Source: Alosa alosa (Eukaryota > Chordata > Actinopteri > Clupeiformes > Clupeidae). From it: a stretch of DNA of 64,000 nt. The stretch spans positions 34,950,474 to 35,014,473 of the forward strand of contig NC_063191.1 in assembly GCF_017589495.1 (NCBI RefSeq), given 5' to 3'. Below the pieces are notes generated by a model. The model made no database searches. It saw only the letters and a list, made by a program, of their open reading frames with translations, and had not been told where the DNA came from. Both the position numbers and the translations under genes were made by a program. Position 1 is the first letter of the stretch, and each line of letters starts with the position of its first letter. This document shows positions 54,268 to 64,000 of the stretch, one piece after another.

Positions 54268-56175
54268 GAACCCTGGATGGGGAATGAGGATGAGAGTTTG
54301 AATCCAGATCTCATCACATGTTTAAGACATTTCATCACCGCCGAGTGTTACTCTACTGTCCAGTATTTGGCCCGTGACTCTTGCTGCGGCAAAGATTAAA
54401 GAGGCATTACGACATAATCTTAAGTAATCCCAAGTTCTACGGACACAGAAGTGCTTGTAATGATGGCTCAGAGCCATTTCAAGGTCTGACAACATTGTCA
54501 ATCACGGCCAGGATTAAAATTAAAATTAGTGCTGAAAGTTGCTGTTAATTCATTCGCCAGTCAGGGTTAGATTCACTATCTAAAAGAGGCGCTAAACCAC
54601 TACTCCCCCCAACCCCACCCCAACCACCAACCAAAAATCTCCCATCTCACTACAGGACATAAAAAGTAACACGAAGCATAGGCGTGATTAAGAAAAGTGC
54701 ATGTTTTTTCATATATCTGGGTTTGATCGCTCTTAAGTATCTTGATCCGTGCTCAAGTTGCAATCCCTTTAACGGTTCCGTTTTTTCATTATCATCTTTT
54801 TGTCATCTCCCTGCATGCCCTTCACCGTACAAGGATGCTGATTTCCTTGCTACTTTGAGGATTACTAAAATGTAATTGCTCTTTTGAGCCAAGTAAGCTA
54901 TGAATCCCAGTGTTTGGTGCTTGCTGGCATTTTTGCTATGTTTGATTTAAAAAAAGAATCGCAACAACTGTAGTGAGATTTGATGGCAGACCTTTTAATC
55001 ACATGCAGCTCGTAAAAACACAATAATCGAAGGGAATTCGAGATAAGAATGAGGAGATGCATTAATAAGGCTGCTAGGAGACTTTCCTCATGCCTCATTA
55101 AAAGATTTTATCAGTGTACTAATGCATAATGCTGCACACCACTTCATCAGTGCTGTGGCTGCTAATAGTCCAGGGACAGGACTGAGATTATGTTTTTGGA
55201 GGTGATTATATAAGTGCACATGACTAAGAGCACTAAAGGCCACCATCAGGGTAATATTGGTGGAAACTTAAACATTTTATTTAGCATATCAGTTAACATA
55301 AAAATGTAATATATAACGATTTCTAGACTGAACACACTGAGTGATGATCAAAACAGCGTGTTTGGGTTTACCTCTAAGCATTCCAGGCTAGATGACAGCA
55401 TGGCTCACCACATAGTCACTGTCTAGAGCATGGACGCTGACTGTGTACATGTTGAAATCAGATAGGCGCTTGACAGGAGTCTTTTCTCTTTTAGCACGTC
55501 ATTGCTATTGTTCTCCTACAAGCCAATGCAGGACTATTCCCCGTGGGTGCCGTGGTCAGTGTCAGATTAGACAGCTGAAGTTGGAGGTCCAGACCCTGTG
55601 GACACCCCGCTCATCCTTGCTCCTCTTTCAAGTGGGCCAGCTGTTTTCCGCAGAGATCAGAAATACCAAACATGCGCAGTCTGTGGAAGCTACACTGTTC
55701 CAACAGGAAGGCCTCTCATACCCCTGATGAAATATAAACTGTCCTTCCGCTGATCACTAACATGTTCGAGCTGGATACAGTTTCAGCTGAACAGGTCTAC
55801 AGCCACAGGATAATGTGTATCACCTGCAAGACTTACCGGGAAATTCATTCATAATTGGGAAGTCAGCATTTTATTTAAACACAAATAGCATGTGACCACT
55901 TGTTTAAATGCGAACTTGCTACCATTATTGTTTCATTATGGACTTGTTATTGCAAGAAATTAGAGTCGGGTACTGTAATAACTATGGAGTTACTATTTAA
56001 TTTATTGGACATAACTTGTTACCTCATATTGTATGCGGATGACATTCAACCATATTTATTCAGCTGTGGGGTCATTTCTGTGCTATCTTTCTTTCCCTTT
56101 GTTCCTTTTGTATGATTATTTCCCACAAAGGGTGGCACATTTTCTCCACACTGCATATTCTATGAATGCCTGAGA

Positions 56176-56176
<1 letters not shown>

Positions 56177-56227
<51 letters not shown>
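56177..56227. repeat. AC microsatellite
   Basis: About 25 ac units, followed by three 'ggatatttaca' type repeats. Confidence 0.95.
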
Positions 56228-56229
<2 letters not shown>

Positions 56230-59175
56230 ACATTTACAGGATATTTACAGGATATTTACACTATTGCAAATAGCATACAACATAAAACTAATTCACTGAA
56301 GATAGGTTATCTAAGATAAGTCGCTGTACTGTCTTTTCTCGAAACATTTGTTTTGGCTGTCAGCCCGGGCAGATGATACCCTACAACGCCTTCGAGATGA
56401 TGCCACCCTCCTGCCCTCCCAAACAGACTCTTTTTTCCACACTGAAAACAATGGCTGATTCCTGTAACCATTCACCTATCATTCGACAATCGGTAACAAT
56501 AACTGTTAAGGGGGTGAATCCAAACCTCCTGGAAAGATAAAAAAAAATGTAGCGGGATGTTTTTTCGAGCTCTACTCATTCTTATTGTGTGTCTCACCAG
56601 CGTGGAAAGAATGCTGACCCAAACCCGCTGTGTAAAAGGAGAGCTTCACTGGCAGTGACTGTGTCTGTTGGTCTTTGTTTCTTAACCCCCTCCACCGGGC
56701 TGTCGGTTTAAATATCACACCAGAGAGGAGAGGAAGCAGTCTCCTCTGACCCCAACTTGAGTGACCACAGCTTTCGTCACAAGGACACACGCTACACACG
56801 CAACGCAAGTTTGACAGCGTAAGGCGGTGTGTTTTCAACAACTGGGTGACTTGCAGTCTTTCCACAAGGATCTTTCCGTTCCGTACATATACAACTGAGC
56901 TCTTCCTTTTTTTTGTTTTGAGGCACGAGGCTAAAACTAAAAATTTACATGAAAAGATTAAAGGAAATGTGGAAGTTTTCGGTCTATAACCTACAGAAAG
57001 AGGACAAGTTCCCAGCTGTTGATCAAAACTTCCTCATTAACAGACTCTTTGCCGCTGAGTGGCTAGCGATGCATGGCTTGAACAGACGACTGTATTGACT
57101 CTTGTTTTTGAGATGTTACACAGTTTTAGCCCAATGTTTGTCAGTCTGAAAAAACAAAAGGCAAGAGGACAAAAACATCTTAGATGATGAAACCATACCT
57201 GAGGCTAGAAAATAATGAGTGATATTTTTCTCTCCGTTTTGGCCCACCACCATATAACAAAGCATTTCTTCATCATTAATCACAAGAAAGTTTAATTTAT
57301 TCACAGAGAAAGTGAACATTACACCTGACCCTTTTTGGATAATGACCAGTACTGAAGGCATGTTATTCTGGCAAGGGATCGGATGGTAGGAGTTTGAACG
57401 GGTGGGGTAGGTTTAGGTCAACACTGTCGAGTTACAGTACTCCCTCACAGTGTTGCAGGAGCCCTCCCTTTCCTCCCTTGTTGATAAGGCATTGAAATTA
57501 TGTATATTCTCCATTATAATAAAATGTTAAATGTTTGATGATGTTAAAGTCGTTGGATTAGCTTTTCCACCTTTGTGCAGCTTTGTTGTAGGGCTGATCA
57601 ACTTCCAATTCACTTTATATTTGACACACTTCCCTTATATGCATATGAATATGCATTGCCATTCAATATTTGGCTCATTAGGACAATGAGCACCTGTTAT
57701 CTAAGAACATATCTGTTAAAACAGTAGTAAACGTTTCCAACACCCAACATGTCAACTTGCTAAGATGAGCAGCAGCGACTGCAGTGACCATCTTGAAAGA
57801 TAAACAGTTTGAGCAAGAATGAGATTAAATCTGGCGAAACGCCTGGAACAATAGGATTTGATCACGGAGCCCAGCGGTCAGTTCTTTCATCAGCCTCATG
57901 GGCCTTGACCTGGCTGTCCTAATGCCATCCGCTTTAAGCACACGTCGCCCGCCTGATTGCTTCAGAATTCAAATTCAGTCTTTCAATCCTTCAACTTGTG
58001 TGGCATGTTTCCTGTTTTTTATCACTTGGTTCTTAGGATTGTGGCCATATTACACTCAAGGCAGGTCCTTAAGGTGCAGCATAACTTGCACTGCTGTTGC
58101 CTGGCATTGACTGTCGGGTGCTACAAAGAAGAATGCAGTCTTTGAAAGAGAATTAATACTTATAAATCCGAGAATTACGTCTCCCAAATATGTGTTACTC
58201 ATCACCACCTAAAAAATACAAGACGATACATGCAATCTATCCCCAGCAAATGAGACATGCTAATTGGGTTACTAATTCAAATGAAGCTCTGAGAGTGAAT
58301 GCACATTCTCTAATTATGTACAAATGTTTATTTATTAAGCCCCTGCATGTATTACACCCCCAGAGAAAGTTCCTGCCCTGTGTGCCGCTAATGGGGGTTG
58401 GCATGGTGCCACACTGTGGCGTAATAACTTGGCAAGGAGACGAGCTCCACGGCGAAAAAGGAAGAAAAAAAAATAGGCTCTCAGGCAGTTGCAGGCCACA
58501 CACGGCTTATGAAATGTGCTCAAGGTGAGGTGCCCACACAGTTCTCATGCGAGTCACAGCACAGAGGTCAGTTTTCTGCTTTCTCACCTCCCCGACCACC
58601 ATGGTGTAGGTAGTAGTGCCACCCATGGGACTCACGTTTCGCTTTGAGTTTCTAAATGTTGCAGAAGTTAGGTTCAAGAAAGTCAGACTTTTTTTTACAG
58701 CATTTCATTTAAAGGTACAGTCCTTCATTCATAAGGCATTACACTTTTTGCCGAATTCACTGAAATGCTTTCAGCAGGATCAATGCCGATACAGAGTATT
58801 TTGTTTTTCCTAAGCCTTCAGATGGATATCTGCATGAGCTCATGCTAGAACTGTCATCACCAAAGGTTGCATGTTGTCATGTTTCAACAGCAGCACAGCA
58901 TCTAAAATAATGCCTGTTACTGTGGGATCATCAACAAGGCCCACATTAAAAAAATAAATCACCGCCATGTTGCGTGGTTGAAATGCGCGGCTTGCCAATG
59001 GCTTGGGTATTAAACTGATAGATTGTGTTGCTCATCTTCTCATTGAGGCACTGTGAGAGAGACACTTACAGGATCATCTCAGATGATATTCATTAAAGCC
59101 ATTAGAGCCGCCTCTGGTGTGATGAGTTGCATATTGTTGCTGTTCATGTGGTACCTCTTTAGGCCTGATGTGCGT

Positions 59176-59222
59176 GCACACACACACACACACACACACA
59201 CGCACGCGCGCGCGCGCGCGCG
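59176..59222. repeat. CA tract joined to CG tract
   Basis: About 13 ca units run into 'cgcacg' and then nine cg units. (CG)n next to (CA)n is a strong candidate for left-handed DNA. Confidence 0.95.
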
Positions 59223-61322
59223 TAGGGGGGACGGGGGTGGTGCATGTGAAGTTCTTCAGCGACACGGTGTCAGGCCTCGGCCTCAGCTATAACTGCACCT
59301 TATGGGCATAAAGCATGGGTGACTAGTGATGAGAGGCAAAGGGACAAAAACTGTTTGATTCCCGCTGACATGGAGGGTGGAGGGTGGGGAGTTGGTGTGT
59401 GAGGATGGCTAAGCCTCCTGTCTTCAATAGAGTCTTGTTATTTGTGTTATTCCGCATCAATTAATTAGTGCAATGTCTAGTTCAGCCGATGGAGTCGAGG
59501 AGGAAAACTCCTGTCACTCAGTATCATGATCACACACACAGAGTCAGTCAGTAAAGCGGAGAGGGCTGTTTACAAAAAGACTTGTAGCCGTGGAGATAGA
59601 AATAAACACACAACACAAACCAGACCCCCAAGATTCCCATTAAGACTAAGATCTCTTAATCATCTCTCTGTTTGCATTCAAAGGTGAAACAGCCATTTTG
59701 TAGGATTGCTGTCAGCATTTTGTTTTGTTAATTGATATTAATATATCATACTGCAAGAATGAGGGGAATAAATGTTTTTGTTCCGTTAATGAAGTGAAGG
59801 GAAGGACTGAGATTCAAAATAATGAATTGATACATAACAACTTACAGCTGACCTGCCGCCATGGCTAAACCACAAGACTCTCAACACCAGACTCTCAGAC
59901 ATGCAGTGTATTAAATCATAGACTGTCTGTGTGTTGCAGTTTTAATATACATAAAGCAGCGTTCCCATATATTCTGAACAGCCGTGTGTCCATTTGCTTG
60001 CTTTGGTATGAAATGCTCTCTGAAATGCACCTTAAGTTTGACTCATAACTTCTCATAAGTAATCTGAGCACATTTCTGAGTAAATGGAAACTTCAAACTC
60101 TGCCTTGAAATAATAACTTGCAATGTATTTGAACCCCTCACACGCACCCTGGTAACACTCTATGTCGACTGGTTCCACTCTGCCTTTGTTTTGTCCCCAC
60201 AATCCAATACTCTGCACTCATAGACAGATCTGCAGATTTGTTGCAAATTAGAAATAATTAACCCGGCAATCTAGATTGCTTCAAAGTTGAATTGTTTCTT
60301 TATGTTGCTCTGTAATTAATGTTTAATTTAACAGCAAAATGCAAATTTTAAAGCACAAATGGCATTCTCTCCTTTGTAGCACTGTGCATATTTAAATATT
60401 AATGAATTGTCAAAATAAAGCCGAGACATTCAGAATCGCTCTTAATAAGCAGAGCATCAAGAAAAGAAATCTATTTCATATTCTTTTTCATTACTTGATT
60501 CAAAACAAAACTTTGCCATAGTTACAGTCATTCACATTTACATTCTCCCTAACAATTAAGGGAATTAATAGGCTAAACCTCATTCGCGTAGTATAGTTTT
60601 CAGGCCATTCAAGAGCCAGGGCTTTCAGACTGTTTATCACCTCATCTAGTTGATTCAATTCAACCTTTGAGTCTTTCCTTTGAGTACCAGCATAATGACT
60701 TGGATAAATTACACTGCCCATTAGGCTTAGATATACATTAGACAGGACAATATGTATATGAATGAGATGAAAGCCAAGCGTTTCATGATCACAAACGTGT
60801 CAGTTTGAAGCATTGGGCAGTGTGCTGTTCAGGAAAACATACTTGGTTGACGGATCATCTGGTTGAATGCTTGACTCCTCAGACAGAGATGTTGAGCAAT
60901 TTATTGAGCTGATGTTCATGAACTCTTAATATATACAGTATAATACCAATGAAGAGATCAACATAAACAACACTGTCAAAACAAAATGTGTCTGAGATTT
61001 GGACATTTTTTTATGAGTGATTGTATCTAATTCAAAGATGTTTGTTCTTCAGGCGGACACTGTGCACAACATGCTCTCATATGGAGTCTGAAGGGCATCA
61101 GATATTAACTGGAAAGGATTTGGACTGGGACTGGGGAGGGAGGGAAAGGTGGAGATCTCTGTCTTTGTCACAGCAACGTTACAAGAAACATAATAAACAA
61201 ACCGGCATGGAACAGTGATGCACTTATTATTCCAACCCATCCTGTGGAATTTCTGTAGAATCTAGAGACGGAATGACAACCCTCCCCCACTCCCCCCATT
61301 GCCCCCACTCCCCAAAAGCCTT

Positions 61323-61324
<2 letters not shown>

Positions 61325-61363
<39 letters not shown>
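61325..61363. repeat. GT microsatellite
   Basis: About 19 gt units. Confidence 0.95.
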
Positions 61364-61365
<2 letters not shown>

Positions 61366-61909
61366 GCACTGCCTTTACATAGTAAATGAAGCAAATGACA
61401 CCACGAGTTACAGTCACTGCCGTACTTGTCCAGCCCTTTAAATACCAAACATGGACATTAATATCCAACCGGATTATGGAGATTGCATCCGAATGCACAG
61501 TTACATTCAAGCACGTTATCATACCTCTGCTTAGCGAGATTACCGTCGGCGAGTAGTCAGAAGATGAGGCGGGATAGGGAGCGCAGTGTACTTGGAGGAG
61601 CTTCTCATCCTGTTTTTCATTAACCAAGTGAATAGGCTTTGAGAGGACTGTTGCTGTTGTCCTTTTAAAGTCATTGGTAATCTTCAGTGGATCTATGACT
61701 CAGACTCTTAGAGAGATGTTTGATGTGCCGGGGTGGCAGAGAGATTTTTTTTTTTCACTTTCTGATTAAGCCGCGAAGAAAGTGTCGTTATCGTGCAAAA
61801 AGGCCAGTGGATTTGGGCCTAATCCTGACAATGCAATGTACTGTAAGGTCTCAGCTCATCAGCTGAGGATAGCCTGTACACATGGGTCTTTGAGTACCTC
61901 ACACATATA

Positions 61910-61910
<1 letters not shown>

Positions 61911-62003
<93 letters not shown>

Positions 62004-62007
62004 TATA

Positions 62008-62104
<97 letters not shown>
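61911..62104. repeat. 194-bp compound CA microsatellite
   Basis: Near-pure ca repeat with periodic 'caaaca' and one 'catataga' interruption. The largest microsatellite of the window. Confidence 0.97.
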
Positions 62105-62106
<2 letters not shown>

Positions 62107-64000
62107 TAATGAACGGATAAAACAGGAAGATGTCATGTATTTCTCCCTGCTGCTTCTTCTTCTCCATGTTGACCAATCATGCATAACGTGATAAATGTGT
62201 GCATCGTAAAACACACACAAGAGTGAAATGGCTCGAATCTAAACTGCGTGTTACGGGCACAAAGGAAGACTGATAGTGATCAGATCAGCTGAAGAGGAGT
62301 TTAAGGGCAGTGCCTTTTGCACAGGCACTTTACCCGAAACCTGATCTTTCCCAGTTCTACAGCCCCCCCTCTGATTGTCGTGTTCAGCCTCCAGGAAAGC
62401 TTGCGCTCCAAAACAAACATGCTTGTTCACATATCCGTTACCCAAAAACAGTGGAGTCACAAACACAGGCTGACGTGCCTGGCCCCAGACCTTTTCATCC
62501 TTTCTTTTCATTATTTTTTTCTAAGGCAACCCCCCAAAAGCGTTTTCGAAACTCTCTTGACGCCCTATCACAAAGTCAGCAAAGTTCTCAGTAGCGCGCA
62601 AAAACTTTGGGAGTCTGTGTGGTGTGGTCACATTTTGTGTTGTAGGCCTACTCAACTGTATTTTTTGCAGTATCAACTCAGGTTTCATACCAATTTTTTT
62701 GGTGAAAACCTACCACGTGAAATTGTACTGCATGTGTCTCTGTTACATTGTTTAATCATGAATGTCGTGAATGTAGCTTTGTATCATTTCAGTTTCAAGC
62801 GTACACGACAATGGTGACCTTAATGCCACTGTTTACCATAGTTTTACATGTGGAGCGCTTATTCCATTTGACGGTGCCAAGTGATGTTACTGTGCTGTCG
62901 GAGAAATGCACAACAGGCTCAATATTTAGTTGACAAGTATCTCACTAATTGTATTCTCCACCAAGAGAACTTTGATTCAGTCCTCTAACATCTTTTAAAA
63001 GCTCAGACTGAATGCAACACAGCCCTGTTGAAACCCACAGTTGTACTGAATGCAGAAGACTACAGTACATCCTTTCACTCAGAATACAGTTATCCCAGTC
63101 GAGCCTAAATCTCTTCACAGTGAAGCCCAATATATCACATTTGACAGCTTTCCTATGTCATGTCGGTGACCTACAAATGGTTGTAAAGTTTAACTAATTA
63201 GATTTGAATGATACATGTCATTTGGTATAGTGTTCCTTCTGACAGTGACAGCAAACGCAAGGCTTTTGACATGCAGCATATTCACTGCCCCAAACAAAAG
63301 AAACGTGATATTTAACTGATGTGTTCATAATTTTATATAAATATGCAACACTTTATGAATGTTGGTGAATTAGCATAATATGCTGTAGAGATTCTTTATT
63401 TTTTAAAATACACATCTGTTTCTGTATTGCAGATAGAAATTAATTTTAGGATGTAGGCCTATCGGAACTCCCCCTATTACCGTCGGTCCCGTATTTCCAC
63501 CGTCTTGCGTGTATGTGTCACTTAATATCCATTTCTATACAAACCAAGACAGCGGACTCCTAAAGAAACGCAACCACCCACACCATAGGTGTATCTAAAT
63601 TAGCTATGTACCGGAAAAATGACATTTTACCGTGACTCAAAGAGCTGTAAACAGTGTTGTAAGGTTGCGTGTACACAACCGCTTGGAGCTCCAGTGGAAT
63701 TTTTATTTCATGACGAGAATTCTCAGTCTAACCGTTCACGACCCATAAGGCCAGCACTATAACTCCAAGCATGGTAAACAAAATCGGATATTTCAGGCAG
63801 TAAATGCACCCGTTAAGAACCATACCAGATTTTGTTCAAATCTACACACCAATGGCTACTGAAAAATGTAAGGTTAATTTAGCAAATGTTATTTTGAAGT
63901 GTTAAAAAACATCGTTGTTTTAGAATTTCTGAACAAAAGTGGTGATCATTGGGGGTGTTACGATACATTTGTTGTTTACAGTTTAAACTGTAATTGTTTA

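Larger units (their letters stand above)
52312..64000 (+). other. arhgap15 intron or beyond, no further exon recognised
   Basis: Apart from the repeat fragments and the Tc1-type MITE listed separately, this 11.7-kb stretch shows microsatellites and AT-rich unique sequence. Non-repetitive stretches at 54880-55140, 57830-58180 and 60200-60480 are free of repeats and could be conserved regulatory DNA. That is inference from texture and from the location, because introns of this gene in other vertebrates hold regulatory elements. Confidence 0.5.

Noticed and set aside
54144..54399. Open frames with His-Thr or Cys-Val runs
   Set aside because: Pure GT/GC microsatellite translated in different frames.
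55900..56115. Frame containing LILYADDIQPYLF, resembling a LINE RT YADD box
   Set aside because: Only this short phrase resembles an RT; neighbouring RT blocks are missing, so it may be chance or a tiny remnant.
58708..58735. 'ttaaaggtacagtcc' as a TTAA MITE end
   Set aside because: No matching opposite end was found within several hundred bases, and the match covers only about 14 bp.
61021..61218. Possible further arhgap15 exon
   Set aside because: The encoded residues do not resemble the PH C-terminal helix or any later ARHGAP15 block.
61819..62220. Minus-strand open frames rich in Val-Cys
   Set aside because: They are translations of the CA microsatellite and carry no independent coding signal.

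Overview
This window is vertebrate nuclear DNA, almost certainly from a ray-finned (teleost) fish. It carries intron-split genes with GT/AG borders, long CA/GT microsatellites, and a repeat fauna typical of fish: Ty3/gypsy, fish-type L1, CR1/L2-like LINEs, Penelope-like elements with a GIY-YIG nuclease, many small hAT elements, a Harbinger-like MITE and a Tc1-like MITE. I cannot name the species.

Two host genes can be supported. (1) adprh, coding for ADP-ribosylarginine hydrolase (ARH1), lies on the minus strand in three coding exons (22753-22435, 21677-21314, 10731-10329). They join in phase to 361 codons with all four metal-binding aspartates present. (2) The 5' part of arhgap15 (Rac GTPase-activating protein) lies on the plus strand. 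Five coding exons (42839-42985, 49815-49880, 50104-50153, 50592-50679, 52222-52311) cover the N-terminus and about two thirds of the PH domain. The rest of the PH domain and the RhoGAP domain must lie beyond base 64000.

Layout. 1-5573: 3' part of a frameshifted Ty3/gypsy element, ending in a probable 1.5-kb LTR with an internal 73-bp perfect duplication. 5574-10328: repeat debris, including a LINE RT fragment and the 3' end of a second gypsy element with a 0.3-kb LTR. 10329-22778: adprh. Its second intron (10.6 kb) is almost entirely one hAT element (11220-21131) with near-matching 8-bp target duplications. That element was split by an L1 (11623-20105), which itself took at least three later insertions and carries a 62-bp x 8 minisatellite between its ORFs. 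22778-32800: intergenic, with LINE fragments, small hAT elements, a RecQ-helicase-like fragment and pieces of transposon-associated genes. 32779-35881: a small inverted-repeat element broken open by a 5'-truncated LINE with a 6-bp target duplication. 36558-38430: a Penelope-like element with RT and GIY-YIG domains. 39000-42828: LINE 3' end, a TTAA-flanked MITE and otherwise unexplained sequence. 42829-64000: arhgap15 with long introns rich in microsatellites; the last 11.7 kb has no recognisable coding exon.

I found no new multi-gene system. The strongest observations are the layered insertions inside the adprh intron, the LTR-internal duplication, the minisatellite inside L1, and gene fragments of transposon-associated nucleases and helicases scattered around adprh. 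All retroelement reading frames are broken by frameshifts or stops and are described only as remnants.
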